64,000 nucleotides of DNA from Nitrospirota bacterium (lineage in GTDB: Bacteria; Nitrospirota; Nitrospiria; Nitrospirales; Nitrospiraceae): the NCBI GenBank assembly GCA_030684575.1, contig JAUXVD010000019.1:62001-126000 (forward strand), written 5' to 3'. Under the pieces are notes generated by a model. That model saw only the letters and a list, made by a program, of their open reading frames with translations. It had not been told where the DNA came from and searched no databases. Within the stretch, counting starts at the first letter, position 1; each line of letters opens with the position of its first letter. The position numbers and the translations under genes are program-made. Shown in pieces: positions 1 through 9,074 of this stretch.

Positions 1-1
1 G

Positions 2-391
2 AGTGCCCGTCAGCGTGCGGAATTAACTAGAGAAGAAAAAGCGGCCATCGAAGCCGGTTTGCAGGACGTATTCTTTGGGTATGATCAATGGATGTTATCA
101 GATGCTGGAATGGAAGCATTGAACCGCGACGCAGAGTGGTTGAAGGCCCATCCTGGTGCGGTGATGAAGGTCGAGGGGCATTGCGACGAACGGGGAACGG
201 GTGATTACAACGTGGTGTTGGGAGATAAGCGAGCCAAGGCCGCGCGCAGCTATCTGGTCGAATCGGGTGTGAGCCCGAAGCAGGTGGCGATTGTGTCGTA
301 CGGTAAGGAGCGTCCCTTCTGCTCCGACCAGGCCGAGTCATGTTATCAGCAGAACCGTCGCGGGCATGTGCTCTTGAAAGTGCAGCAGTAA
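2..391 (+). CDS. pal: Peptidoglycan-associated lipoprotein Pal, 3' part
   Basis: The reading frame is already open at the first bases, so the signal peptide and lipobox lie outside the window. What remains is an OmpA-type peptidoglycan-binding domain with the Pal signature GHCDERGTGDYN followed by LGDKRAKAARSYL, and the usual late segment ending in NRRGHVLLKVQQ. Pal anchors the outer membrane to peptidoglycan as part of the Tol-Pal system. Upstream tol genes are expected but not visible. A GC-rich hairpin follows the stop. Confidence 0.93.
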   Translation, partial: SARQRAELTREEKAAIEAGLQDVFFGYDQWMLSDAGMEALNRDAEWLKAHPGAVMKVEGHCDERGTGDYNVVLGDKRAKAARSYLVESGVSPKQVAIVSYGKERPFCSDQAESCYQQNRRGHVLLKVQQ

Positions 392-412
392 GAAGCGGGT
401 CACGATCTCTAC

Positions 413-449
413 GGAACCCCGGCGCCCCTGTAGGTAAGCCCGGGGTTTC
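413..449 (+). terminator. Probable terminator hairpin after pal
   Basis: The arms GGAACCCCGG (413-422) and CCGGGGTTTC (440-449) are inverted with one mismatch and are followed by a T-rich stretch (TGTTTGTAGTT). The position just after pal fits an intrinsic terminator. The T tract is interrupted, so efficiency is uncertain. Confidence 0.55.
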
Positions 450-548
450 GTGTTTGTAGTTGGATGAAGCAGGCATGGCGGTGTCACGATTCAGCCTGAT
501 TCACGTCCGAGGCCTCCTCAGCCTCGCATGATCAAAGAGGAACCTTGT

Positions 549-869
549 ATGGAAAAACGACAACAGCCACGTTTTACCTCGCAGTTCAGAAGCACATTTT
601 CTGGCGGGCAACGAGAAGGCCAGGGCCGGACGTTGGATCTCTCCTCGGGCGGTTGCATGATCGAAACGGATTTACCCGTTGTCGTGGGGGCGTCGTTTGA
701 GTGCCGTATTTATATTCCTGGGCTCGACTGGCCTTTGCGGATCGACGAGGCTCAGGTACGTTGGGTCAAGACCAAGACATTTGGAATTCAGTTCACGAAG
801 GTGCAGCCTGATGAGGCGGCAAAGCTCAAGCAAGTGATTGCCAACCTCAACGCGGAATGTGCGGCATAA
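549..869 (+). CDS. PilZ domain protein
   Basis: This is a small single-domain protein of 106 residues. The N-terminus MEKRQQPRF has the basic patch of PilZ domains, followed by DLSSGGCMI, which matches the DxSxxG c-di-GMP-binding motif, and a beta-barrel pattern ending in FGIQF. PilZ proteins of this type bind cyclic di-GMP and act as stand-alone receptors, but the target cannot be told. The start at 549 is chosen because AAAGAGGAA lies a few bases upstream; an in-frame ATG at 528 has no such site. Confidence 0.82.
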   Translation: MEKRQQPRFTSQFRSTFSGGQREGQGRTLDLSSGGCMIETDLPVVVGASFECRIYIPGLDWPLRIDEAQVRWVKTKTFGIQFTKVQPDEAAKLKQVIANLNAECAA

Positions 870-1072
870 GCGTTCTTCCTCTTCTCCCTCTCAGCGTGAT
901 ACCCGACAGGTCAGACCTGGTCCCTTGATCGAAAGAACGAGGCTTTCTGCCTGCGCTCTCGGGTCTGTTCGCGAGATCATCGCCTCCTATGGTATAAGGC
1001 CTTGGGGGAATTCAGACGCAGAGATGCTCCATTACATACATTACTCAGGTCAGAGAGTGAGAGATTGATACG

Positions 1073-1633
1073 ATGGGACAAACACCACCAACAGAGACTG
1101 GATACGACATTGCCACCGTTGCCGGCGGTTGCTTTTGGTGCCTCGAAGCGGTGTATGACCAGATGAAAGGCGTGGTGTCTGTCGAGTCCGGTTACCTCGG
1201 TGGCCAGATGGATCATCCGACGTATGAAGCGGTCTGTAGCGGCAGGACCGGACATGCAGAAGCCGTTCGTATCACGTTCGATCCCACCGTCGTCAGTTAT
1301 CGCGAGTTACTCGAAGTGTTGTTTGTCATCCACGATCCTACGACACTCAATCGCCAGGGACATGATGTCGGTTCGCAATATCGATCGGCGATTTTCCATC
1401 ATACGCCTGAGCAGAAGCAGGTTGCGGAGGATGTCATTGCGGCGATGACGAAAGAGGGGATCTATCCGGGGCCAATTGTGACGCAAGTTGAGCCAGCGGG
1501 GATGTGGTATGAGGCTGAACCCTACCATCAAGAGTATTTTGCGAGAAATCCCTATCAGGGATACTGTACCGCGATCGTCGCTCCCAAGGTCGTGAAGTTC
1601 CGCAAGCTGTTCACCTCAAAACTCAAGGCGTAA
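1073..1633 (+). CDS. msrA: Peptide-methionine (S)-S-oxide reductase MsrA
   Basis: The 186-residue product has the MsrA active-site motif GGCFWCLEAVY at residues 18-28, with Cys20 the expected nucleophile. It also has the conserved GYLGG, GHAEAVRI, YEAEPYHQEYF and QGYC segments, where the late Cys is a candidate resolving cysteine. MsrA reduces the S-epimer of methionine sulfoxide in oxidatively damaged proteins using thioredoxin. The length is typical for the family. It appears monocistronic; the 200 bases before it contain no gene. Confidence 0.95.
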   Translation: MGQTPPTETGYDIATVAGGCFWCLEAVYDQMKGVVSVESGYLGGQMDHPTYEAVCSGRTGHAEAVRITFDPTVVSYRELLEVLFVIHDPTTLNRQGHDVGSQYRSAIFHHTPEQKQVAEDVIAAMTKEGIYPGPIVTQVEPAGMWYEAEPYHQEYFARNPYQGYCTAIVAPKVVKFRKLFTSKLKA

Positions 1634-1783
1634 CAGGTTCCGACTCTTCTTCCTTCTCTCTGTCGAGCAAGCGGCCGCATGTGCGCGCTCGCGGGATTCA
1701 ATGCCCCAACGCCAGCCGTTATCAGCAGAATATACATAGGGGAGGGGTTTGTGTTGGGACGTGATCGAGCGCGGGGATTCAGA

Positions 1784-2647
1784 TCACGCGTGATGTTCGT
1801 CCAGCCAGGCATCCTCGTGCCCCTCTGTTCGGTCCGATGCGCGCAAAGACTTGAAGTCGAACAGTCGTTGGTCCAGGAGAAGAGGCGGTGCCACGTTCGA
1901 GAGCGCGGCAAACATGCTATCGGTGCAGCCAGGTGACCGCAGCTCCCATTCACGCAACATTCCTTTGACCTCTTGCCGTTTGAGATCCTCCTGTGAGCCA
2001 CAGAGATTGCAGGGAATAATGGGGAACTCGCGTAGTTCTGCATACCGGGTCAAATCCGCTTCCCGCACGGCGGCCAGCGGGCGAATGACCACATGCCGGC
2101 CGTTTTTCGCACGGAGTTTCGGCGGCATCGTCCTGAGCTTTCCTGTATAGAGTAGATTCAGGAGCAAGGTTTCCAGAATGTCATCACGATGATGTCCGAG
2201 CGCAATCTTGGTCGCGCCTAATTCTGTAGCGACACGGTAGAGGATGCCGCGACGGAGTCGTGAGCAGAGAGAGCAGGTCGTCTGCCCTTCAGGGATGAGT
2301 CGCTTGACGATTGCGTAGGTGTCTTGTTCCTCGATATGGAAGGGGACTCCCAGGTTTCCAAGATAGTCGGGGAGCACATGGGCCGGAAAGCCCGGTTGTT
2401 TTTGATCCAGATTGACCGCGACAAGATCGAAATGAATCGGTGCGCGCCGCTGTAAGGCCAGCAACAGGTCGAGCAGGGCATAACTGTCTTTCCCTCCCGA
2501 TAGGCAGACCATGATTTTGTCGCCGTCTTCAATTAACCCATAGGCGCCAATAGTTTCTCCGACGAGGTGCAGCAGTTTGGTTTGCAACTGCTCGGTGGCA
2601 TCATCGAGTTTGAGATATGTTCGGGATGGGTTTGCCGACTGAGACAT
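1784..2647 (-). CDS. ttcA: tRNA 2-thiocytidine biosynthesis protein TtcA
   Basis: The protein has the PP-loop ATP-pyrophosphatase motif [14 protein letters not shown] and the two CxxC pairs of the TtcA family, CSLC and CNLC, which together with a further Cys hold the [4Fe-4S] cluster. [14 protein letters not shown] is also diagnostic. TtcA thiolates cytidine 32 in certain tRNAs. The start [11 protein letters not shown] at 2647 is an ATG; a GTG at 2692 would add 15 residues that look non-conserved. The gene is divergent from the phosphatase at 2704. Confidence 0.92.
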   Translation of the reverse strand: MSQSANPSRTYLKLDDATEQLQTKLLHLVGETIGAYGLIEDGDKIMVCLSGGKDSYALLDLLLALQRRAPIHFDLVAVNLDQKQPGFPAHVLPDYLGNLGVPFHIEEQDTYAIVKRLIPEGQTTCSLCSRLRRGILYRVATELGATKIALGHHRDDILETLLLNLLYTGKLRTMPPKLRAKNGRHVVIRPLAAVREADLTRYAELREFPIIPCNLCGSQEDLKRQEVKGMLREWELRSPGCTDSMFAALSNVAPPLLLDQRLFDFKSLRASDRTEGHEDAWLDEHHA

Positions 2648-2703
2648 AGGCTGGTATTTTACGCGGTCAGTCGTGCGACTGTCGATCTTCACAGAGGTTA
2701 TGT

Positions 2704-3198
2704 ATGGGACAGGGTAAGCGCCGCTCAGACGAGAAGCTTAAGTCAGTTCTCTTCGTCTGTACTGCGAATATATTCCGCAGTGTGACTGCCGAGTACGCGC
2801 TCAAGATCGCACTTGGCGCAAACCGGTCCTGCGTCGTCAGTTCAGCCGGGATCAATGCCAAGCCGCAGCCTATGCATGCGTGGGTTCAGGGCCGGTTACG
2901 AGAGAAGGGCGCAGATCCCACTGCCCATGTGCAGCGACAACTCACTCAGGAGCTGGTCGAGTCTGCCGACCTCGTTCTTGCGATGGGGCGAGACCACCAG
3001 GCCTATATCCGGGAACAGTTCGGGAGAGATGTTCCGCTCTTTAATCAGGTCTGTCTCGGTCACGACAAGCCGGTCCTTGATCTGCACGAAGTCATGCCGG
3101 AGTGGGAACGCGATCCTGAACGGGCGCGCGCCTATGTGTGGTCAGTGATCGATATGATTTGGGCCACGGCACCGGCCCTGCTCCCTCGCCCGCGGTAG
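2704..3198 (+). CDS. Low-molecular-weight phosphotyrosine phosphatase family protein
   Basis: The P-loop CTANIFRS fits the CX5R(S/T) active site of low-molecular-weight protein tyrosine phosphatases and arsenate reductase-like relatives, at residues 19-26. The usual glycine of CxGNxxRS is alanine here. Downstream are [13 protein letters not shown] and [11 protein letters not shown], both typical. The C-terminal acidic segment is [13 protein letters not shown] rather than a clean DPxxG. A short AGAGG lies six bases before the ATG. The substrate is unknown; dephosphorylation of a tyrosine kinase in polysaccharide export is the usual role. Confidence 0.85.
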   Translation: MGQGKRRSDEKLKSVLFVCTANIFRSVTAEYALKIALGANRSCVVSSAGINAKPQPMHAWVQGRLREKGADPTAHVQRQLTQELVESADLVLAMGRDHQAYIREQFGRDVPLFNQVCLGHDKPVLDLHEVMPEWERDPERARAYVWSVIDMIWATAPALLPRPR

Positions 3199-3376
3199 TT
3201 TTTCGTAAAACACGTACTTGTGCCTGTCCCGGTTCATTCTTGGACGTGATCGGACAATTTTTTTCCACTTCTAGGCGGGAGTGAACGGCAGGTCTTCCTG
3301 AAACGGGCAATAGCAAAGTACGTGCTATATTTATCACAGCACCTCTTTCGATTCGACCGCGCGGGATACAGCTTCG

Positions 3377-4438
3377 ATGCATCGATCACAGCTTCAGGCT
3401 CTGACAATATCTGACGGTTCCCATCACGAGCCGGAATGGGTCTCGTGGTCTGACGAGAAGATTCTGGCCCTTCCCATGTGCCACCTAGGAGTCACCCTTG
3501 ATGGAGCCTTCTTGTCAGAACAGATCACGCAACTCTACGCCGAACTCGAAGCCAGAGAGCTGACATTCCGACCTCACTTTTGGTTATCAAACGAATGGTT
3601 TACCCCCGATGGTGTGCCGGGGATTGCGATCCCGTTTTACCTGGCCCACCCCCGTCTCGCGAAACTTGAGATGGGGCAAATGCTTGAAGTCGAGGGAGGG
3701 ACCGCAGAATGGTGTATGCGTATCTTGCGGCATGAGGCAGGGCATGCGATCGAGAATGCCTATCGCCTTCGCCGGCTTCGCAGCAGGCAGCAAGTCTTTG
3801 GCTGCTCGTCCGATCCCTACCCCAGATATTATAGCCCACGACCCTATAGCCGGAGCTTCGTACGCCATCTCGACGTATGGTACGCACAAAGCCATCCGGA
3901 TGAAGATTTTGCAGAGACTTTCGCGGTCTGGCTCACGCCAGATTCGACATGGGCCGACCGCTATAAGGGCTGGCCGGTTCTCAAGAAGCTTCAGTATGTG
4001 AATGGGCTCATGCAGGGGCTGGCTGGTGCCCCAGCCAAGGTGGTGACGAACGAGGAGATCGATCCGTTGCCGGTCTTGAGGAAGACCCTGGGCGAGCATT
4101 ACGAGCGGAAGCGGAAGCATTATGGGATCGAACGAAAATCGTTTTACGACCCGGACTTGAAGCGGCTGTTTTCCGATGCACCAGCCCATGCCGACAAGAT
4201 GAGCGCCGCGACCTTCTTGAACCGTTTCCGAAAAGAGGTGCGCCGCAAAGTCGCAGCCTGGACCGGGGAATATCAATACACGATCGATCAGGTGCTCGAG
4301 GACATGACCCAGCGCTGTCGGCAGCTTCATTTGCGGCTTCCACTTGCGGAAGAGCAGGCGAAGCTGGACTTCACGATTTTGTTGACCGTCCACACCATGA
4401 ACTACTTGCGCAGCGGGCGGCATAAGGTGGCGGTATGA
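3377..4438 (+). CDS. Putative zinc-binding metallopeptidase (Mx family)
   Basis: The 353-residue protein has the zinc-binding motif HEAGH in the context ILRHEAGHAIENAYRL, and a downstream DEDFAETFAVWL whose Glu is a candidate third ligand. This resembles the putative zinc-binding metallopeptidase family Peptidase_Mx. No signal peptide is visible, so a cytoplasmic location is likely. The stop overlaps the start of the following ATP-grasp gene by four bases (ATGA), so the two are translationally coupled and probably act together, for example on a peptide. The substrate is unknown. Confidence 0.72.
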   Translation: MHRSQLQALTISDGSHHEPEWVSWSDEKILALPMCHLGVTLDGAFLSEQITQLYAELEARELTFRPHFWLSNEWFTPDGVPGIAIPFYLAHPRLAKLEMGQMLEVEGGTAEWCMRILRHEAGHAIENAYRLRRLRSRQQVFGCSSDPYPRYYSPRPYSRSFVRHLDVWYAQSHPDEDFAETFAVWLTPDSTWADRYKGWPVLKKLQYVNGLMQGLAGAPAKVVTNEEIDPLPVLRKTLGEHYERKRKHYGIERKSFYDPDLKRLFSDAPAHADKMSAATFLNRFRKEVRRKVAAWTGEYQYTIDQVLEDMTQRCRQLHLRLPLAEEQAKLDFTILLTVHTMNYLRSGRHKVAV

Positions 4439-5457
4439 GACGGCTTCGCATCCTTGTCCTGATGCACGAAGACCTGGTTCCCCCAGATCCCCTTCACGGG
4501 CAGGAGATCACGGGCGCCGCGTGGAAGACGGAATACGATGTGGTCTCCACGCTTCGGAAGCTTGGACATGACGTCAAGCCATTAGGGGTCAAGAGTGATC
4601 TCGGGGTGCTTCGCTCGGCCATCGAAGATTGGAAGCCGCACATCGCCTTCAATCTGCTCGAAGAGTTCGACGGGGTGGCCGTGTATGACCAGAATGTCGT
4701 CTCGTATCTCGAATTACTGCATGTGCCCTATACCGGATGTAACCCGCGCGGGTTGATGCTTGCGCGCGATAAGGTGCTGTCTAAAAAATTATTTTCCTTC
4801 CATCGAATCCCATTCCCAGATTTCATAGTGGTGCCACAGGGGCGGGCGGTGAAGCGGCCGAAGTGGCTGTCATTCCCATTGATTGTGAAGTCGGTGACCG
4901 AAGAGGCTTCGCTGGGCATCTCCCAGGCATCCATTGTCCAGGACGACGAGAAGCTCAAAGAACGCGTAGCCTTTATCCACACGAGCGTGGGGACCGGTGC
5001 ACTCATTGAGCAATATATTGAGGGGCGCGAACTCTATGTTGGGGTGATGGGCAATGGGCATGTCCATGTCTTGCCGGTGTGGGAGCTGCTCATGGATAAG
5101 CTGCCCGATGACGCCCGTCGGATTGCGACCGAACGAGTGAAGTGGAGTCGAGCCTATCAAGAAAAGTATGGAATTCGGTCATGCGAAGCCAAGGGTCTTC
5201 CTGAAGGAAAGGCGGCGGAGATTCAGCATCTCGCCAAGCGCGTCTATCGTGCACTCGGTTTGAGCGGCTACGCGCGAATAGACGTAAGGATGGATGCAAA
5301 AGGGAACGTGTATGTCTTAGAAGCCAATCCGAATCCCCAAATCGCGCACGACGAAGACTTTGCAGATTCAGCCGAGAAAGCCAACTACTCGTACAAAGAC
5401 CTTCTGCAAGAACTCATAAACGTCGGCCTTCGCTGGCAGCCCGCCAAGGCGGCGTAG
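4435..5457 (+). CDS. ATP-grasp protein, D-Ala-D-Ala ligase-like
   Basis: The protein has 340 residues with a D-alanine--D-alanine ligase-like ATP-grasp architecture. The segment YTGCNPRGLMLARDK resembles the Ddl substrate and ATP region, followed by FPLIVKSVTEEASLGI, an acidic hinge around LIEQYIEGRELYVGV, and the metal-binding EANPNPQIA near residue 300. True Ddl enzymes carry an E-x-N-T-x-P-G motif there, so this is probably a different carboxylate-amine ligase. It is coupled to the metallopeptidase gene by an ATGA overlap. A peptide-bond-forming enzyme paired with a peptidase suggests synthesis or tailoring of a small peptide. Confidence 0.75.
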   Translation: MRRLRILVLMHEDLVPPDPLHGQEITGAAWKTEYDVVSTLRKLGHDVKPLGVKSDLGVLRSAIEDWKPHIAFNLLEEFDGVAVYDQNVVSYLELLHVPYTGCNPRGLMLARDKVLSKKLFSFHRIPFPDFIVVPQGRAVKRPKWLSFPLIVKSVTEEASLGISQASIVQDDEKLKERVAFIHTSVGTGALIEQYIEGRELYVGVMGNGHVHVLPVWELLMDKLPDDARRIATERVKWSRAYQEKYGIRSCEAKGLPEGKAAEIQHLAKRVYRALGLSGYARIDVRMDAKGNVYVLEANPNPQIAHDEDFADSAEKANYSYKDLLQELINVGLRWQPAKAA

Positions 5458-5554
5458 CGACCGCCTCCCCCCTCAACTCAGGCCACATCATCATTTCGTC
5501 GGAAAACAGGACTCTGTTTCAGAGCCTACACCTCATTGACGTGCGACGATTGCA

Positions 5555-6124
5555 CTAAGGACTGAAGCGGAAGCCGAACAGCAGGGCTACACTCGTGCGG
5601 TCTTTTTCGGGAAGCGATGGTGCGAGGTTGATGTCGTGGAGATTGACCATCAGCGTTGAGGAGAGCGCGATGTTGTGGGTGGCCTGATATTCGACGGAAA
5701 GGCCGATAGGAATATACCAACTCGTGTCGTTACGATCGATACGTCCTGGGCCTGTTCCGCGGTCCAGGTCTGCGTGGATCAGACCGATGCCCGAGAAGGG
5801 GACCAGATTGATGCCGTTGTTGAGGCGAAAGTGGTAGCGCGCGACTCCGGCGAAGGAGATTTGGAAGAGATCTCCCATGGGGGTGATCTGCATCATCGGG
5901 CCGATGGAAAAGTTTCGATCGATGTAGTAGTCACCACTAAATGCCATGGTGAACACCGTACCATTGACCGTTCCGGATGTGAGGCCCAGGTCGCTGCCGA
6001 ACCCCCAACGGTTGTCGTCAGCTTGGGCCTGCGGTACGCCTACGGCGGTACCCAACAGCAACAGGGCCAACAGGCCTGCAGCACAGGTTGTGCGTAACGA
6101 TATGGAGACGATCCGTGAAATCAT
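5555..6124 (-). CDS. Outer-membrane beta-barrel protein
   Basis: The N-terminus MISRIVSISLR, followed by a leucine-rich core and an AQA-type cleavage site, is a clear Sec signal peptide. The remainder alternates polar and aromatic residues (WGFGSDLGL, FSGDYYIDRNFSIGP, VARYHFRL) and ends with LLFGFRFSP, as in small OmpA/OmpW-like barrels of about eight strands. The function is unknown. An in-frame ATG at 6142 would add six residues before the signal peptide; neither start has a strong ribosome binding site. Confidence 0.78.
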   Translation of the reverse strand: MISRIVSISLRTTCAAGLLALLLLGTAVGVPQAQADDNRWGFGSDLGLTSGTVNGTVFTMAFSGDYYIDRNFSIGPMMQITPMGDLFQISFAGVARYHFRLNNGINLVPFSGIGLIHADLDRGTGPGRIDRNDTSWYIPIGLSVEYQATHNIALSSTLMVNLHDINLAPSLPEKDRTSVALLFGFRFSP

Positions 6125-6226
6125 GCCGGCGGACTGTAGCATAGAGTATAGGCTTGGACAAGTTGCTTGAGCAGGCTGGCGCAGTCAGGTATCCTCTGGC
6201 ACCGCGAACAATGGGAGAACTCAGGC

Positions 6227-6721
6227 ATGTCGACTAATTCGATGACCCCGAAGCAAGCCGGCGCAGCGTTGATCGCAGCAATGCCTGTCGGCCTGTCAGT
6301 CCAGCAACTGGAAGAATATGGCATCGATGCGACGGCGGAGCAGGCCCAGGCGATTACCCAAGAAGTGCTCTCGCTGAATTTATTTTGGATCTTTGCCGCC
6401 ATTGAGGCCCATATTCCGCTGAAGTACCAGGCGGCATTGTCGGAGCTCATCCTGGATACCATCGAGGCTGGATGGGGGACGACCGTTCCTATCGGGACGG
6501 CTGCCTGGACCGCATATCTCAATGAATGGCAGGAGCGTCGTCGTCTGTATACCCGTTTGATTGAAGAGGGTGTGAGTTCGCTGGCCGTGAATGCCGAAGC
6601 CGCCGAGTTGATGGAGGAGAAGCACTTGGTCACGGAAGGGGAGCGGCGAAAACTTCTCACCCTGTTGATCGATTTTGTGCCGGTCGAGACCTACGGGCGG
6701 TTACTGCAAGATGTCGGATAA
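6227..6721 (+). CDS. Hypothetical protein, all-helical
   Basis: No family was recognised. The 164-residue product is predicted mostly helical, with few Cys, no signal peptide and no transmembrane segment. Its middle contains the hydrophobic patch LSLNLFWIFAAIEAHI and an LILDTIEAGWG segment. The start at 6227 (MSTNSMTPKQAG) has GGGAG about nine bases upstream. A longer in-frame start at 6167 exists but its extra codons look unstructured. It lies between convergent and divergent neighbours, so context gives no role. Confidence 0.68.
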   Translation: MSTNSMTPKQAGAALIAAMPVGLSVQQLEEYGIDATAEQAQAITQEVLSLNLFWIFAAIEAHIPLKYQAALSELILDTIEAGWGTTVPIGTAAWTAYLNEWQERRRLYTRLIEEGVSSLAVNAEAAELMEEKHLVTEGERRKLLTLLIDFVPVETYGRLLQDVG

Positions 6722-6742
6722 TCTTCTGGTTCGCCTCAATTG

Positions 6743-7348
6743 TCAGAGGTAGCGGTGGCTGACCACTGTTCCCGTCTCATTCAACTCGTAGAGCACCGGT
6801 GCCCCTGTCGGGATATTCAACTCCAGTACTTGCTCACGGGAGAGCTGTTCCAGTTCCATCGTCAGGGCCCGTAGGCTGTTTCCATGCGCCGCGATGAGGA
6901 TCGTTTCCCCTTTCAGGAGATACGGTTTGATCGTCTGTTCGTAGTAGGGCAACACCCGTTCGGCGGTATTCTTCAAGCTTTCCCCGCCCGGCGGAGGGAT
7001 ATCGTAACTCCGCCGCCAGATCTTCACCTGTGCCTCGCCGTACTTTTTCGCAGTCTCGGCCTTATTCAATCCCTGTAACTCGCCGTACATCCGTTCGTTG
7101 AGCGCCTTGTCTTTCACGACGGGGAGGTTCGACTGTCCGATCGCCTCAAGGGCCAGTCTGAGGGTTTCGTTTGCGCGCGTGAGTACGGATGTAAATGCAC
7201 GATCGAACGTAAACCCGCGAAGCTTATCACCCGCGTTCTTCGCTTCCTGAATTCCTCGTTGAGTCAAGGGGACATCCACCCACCCAGTGAAACGATTCTC
7301 CAGGTTCCATTGTGATTCACCATGACGAAGCAGGACTAATCGAGCCAT
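6743..7348 (-). CDS. gpmA: 2,3-bisphosphoglycerate-dependent phosphoglycerate mutase
   Basis: The catalytic motif [10 protein letters not shown] is at residues 5-14, followed by [32 protein letters not shown] and the second catalytic histidine in [11 protein letters not shown]. These are hallmarks of dPGM, which interconverts 3- and 2-phosphoglycerate. The start MARLVL at 7348 has GGAGG about eight bases upstream. The C-terminal part is slightly shorter (about 200 residues) than the E. coli enzyme, as in the compact GpmA class. Confidence 0.93.
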   Translation of the reverse strand: MARLVLLRHGESQWNLENRFTGWVDVPLTQRGIQEAKNAGDKLRGFTFDRAFTSVLTRANETLRLALEAIGQSNLPVVKDKALNERMYGELQGLNKAETAKKYGEAQVKIWRRSYDIPPPGGESLKNTAERVLPYYEQTIKPYLLKGETILIAAHGNSLRALTMELEQLSREQVLELNIPTGAPVLYELNETGTVVSHRYL

Positions 7349-7504
7349 TCCCGGCGCCTCCACGATCATATGACAGGGTCGAACAATCGGTCACAGCATA
7401 AACGATCAAGCTGCGAAGTCAAGAGCAGGAAAAGGATTCCGGTGAACGCGAGACGGCGGGGTGCACTGTCCTTGCCGAACGAGTTTTCTGGAACTAATTG
7501 ACAG

Positions 7505-7534
7505 AAATGATTCTGCTTGGCAGGATCATTTTTT
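7505..7534 (+). terminator. Intrinsic terminator hairpin with no gene before it
   Basis: The arms ATGATTCTGC (7507-7516) and GCAGGATCAT (7520-7529) pair completely with one G-U, closing on a 3-base loop and extended by A-T pairs. They are followed by six T residues (7529-7534). This is a textbook rho-independent terminator reading on the plus strand. The nearest upstream plus-strand gene ends at 6721, with gpmA on the other strand in between, so it either ends an unseen short transcript or acts as an attenuator before the NHL gene at 7634. Confidence 0.65.
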
Positions 7535-7633
7535 CAGGATAGATAACCGTAAGGGTTGTCGTGGGGATAATAACAGGGCCAACATTGTAACGGCCCGACT
7601 CCCATCCCGCTCTTTGTGAGTGGGAGCAGCACT

Positions 7634-8905
7634 ATGATCTACTCACGCACATTGAGGCGGTGCCTTGCCGGATCGGCATTCTTAGTATTGGTCACCGGGT
7701 GCAATCCGGATGATGGTCGTGGCCCAGCCACGAACGCAACTGGTGGGAATGCGGCATCGGCGAATGATTTCGGCGGTTCGGGGGTGGTGCTGAGCAGTTC
7801 GATCGCTTCGCCATTCGTGCTGTTTCAAAACGATTCGGTCTCGAGATTGGTCAATCGTGACGGCGGTGCGGTCAAGCAAAATGGCGTGAACAATATCTAC
7901 TCCCTTGGCGCCTATGTCGATCCCAATGACGGAAATCGAGTGAAACTGTTCGTGAACGATCGAGGGAATCACCGGACACTGATTTTTAACAACGTTCCAC
8001 AGGATGCGACAGCGTTACCGGACGTCGTGGTCGGGCAGGCCGACTTCGTCTCTGCCACGGCGGATGCCGGCGGAGCAACCTCTGCCGCAGGACTTAACGA
8101 TAACGTCCATGTGTCAGTCTGTTCTAACGGTAAGATGTTCGTCGCCGACCGGGGCAATAACCGGGTGCTCGTCTATAATCGAGTGCCGACCGCCAACGGC
8201 ACGGCAGCGGATTTCGTAATTGGTCAGCCTAATTTTTCTGGGAACACCGCAGCCACGACAGCGAGCGGCTTGAATCGTCCCTATGCCGCCTATTGTATGG
8301 ATGAGAAGTTATTCATTGTCGACAAAGACAACAACCGGATAATGGTATACGATCCCATTCCTACCGCCACCAATCCCACTGCCTCCTATGTCATCGGCCA
8401 ACCGAACATGGGGGTCGGCACGTCAGGTTGCACGGCGAGCAGTCTGAACAGTCCCTATGAAATCTTACGCGTTGGCGACACATTTTTTGTCTCCGACGGG
8501 GGCAATCACCGCGTGTTGCGCTTCGATAGTATTCCGGTCACGACCGGTTCCTCCGCCGCTGCGGTGCTGGGACAAGCCAACCTCTCCTCCTGTTTAGCGA
8601 ATAGAGGAGGGGGCGCCATACCGACCGATAAAACCCTCAATTTTCCGAATGCGTTGGCAGCGAAAGGCAATCTGCTGGCTGTCAGCGACCATACCAATAA
8701 CCGCACGATGCTGTTCGATCTCCCGATCATGACGGACCAGTCGGCCTCCAGGCAGATCGGCCAATCGGGGTTCGTCACCTCCATCAATGTCACCCCGCCG
8801 ACCGCCAACTCCGTGACGACGACCAAGGGATTGATCTTTGATCAGCTACACCTCTGGATCGGGGACGGGGGGAATCGTCGTCTTGCCGTGATCCCGCTGC
8901 CCTAG
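7634..8905 (+). CDS. NHL-repeat lipoprotein
   Basis: The signal peptide MIYSRTLRRCLAGSAFLVL ends in the lipobox VTGC, so the protein is probably lipid-anchored. The body is built from NHL beta-propeller repeats, each with a block such as VVGQADF, VIGQPNF or VLGQANL followed by L-N-x-P and DxxNNRVLVY or GNHRVLRF. At least five blades are seen. NHL propellers bind proteins or ligands, and the partner here is unknown. The ATG at 7634 is preferred to a GTG at 7616 because it begins the signal peptide directly. Confidence 0.85.
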   Translation: MIYSRTLRRCLAGSAFLVLVTGCNPDDGRGPATNATGGNAASANDFGGSGVVLSSSIASPFVLFQNDSVSRLVNRDGGAVKQNGVNNIYSLGAYVDPNDGNRVKLFVNDRGNHRTLIFNNVPQDATALPDVVVGQADFVSATADAGGATSAAGLNDNVHVSVCSNGKMFVADRGNNRVLVYNRVPTANGTAADFVIGQPNFSGNTAATTASGLNRPYAAYCMDEKLFIVDKDNNRIMVYDPIPTATNPTASYVIGQPNMGVGTSGCTASSLNSPYEILRVGDTFFVSDGGNHRVLRFDSIPVTTGSSAAAVLGQANLSSCLANRGGGAIPTDKTLNFPNALAAKGNLLAVSDHTNNRTMLFDLPIMTDQSASRQIGQSGFVTSINVTPPTANSVTTTKGLIFDQLHLWIGDGGNRRLAVIPLP

Positions 8906-9074
8906 CCTTTATGGGTCATGCAGGCGAGCTTCTTCCTCCCTCTCTTCTTCATCGTGCGCCTTCTTCGAGCCCGGGAGCGAGGTTGCTCACCGACTCAGCG
9001 CGGCATCTGTTGCAATCGCCCAGGCCTGGCAGTACGATGCCGAGTGATTCTCCCACCCAGGATATCCCGCCGGT

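Noticed and set aside
3216-3335. CACGTACTTG and CAAAGTACGTG form a distant inverted pair
   Set aside because: Arms are short and over 100 bases apart, as expected by chance.
3587-4423. A 278-codon open frame on the minus strand
   Set aside because: It is opposite the metallopeptidase, whose HEAGH motif is clear.
8945-8980. CTTCATCGTGCGC...GAGC resembles the reverse of family 2
   Set aside because: Only one side is seen and no palindrome is complete, so it is too weak to list.
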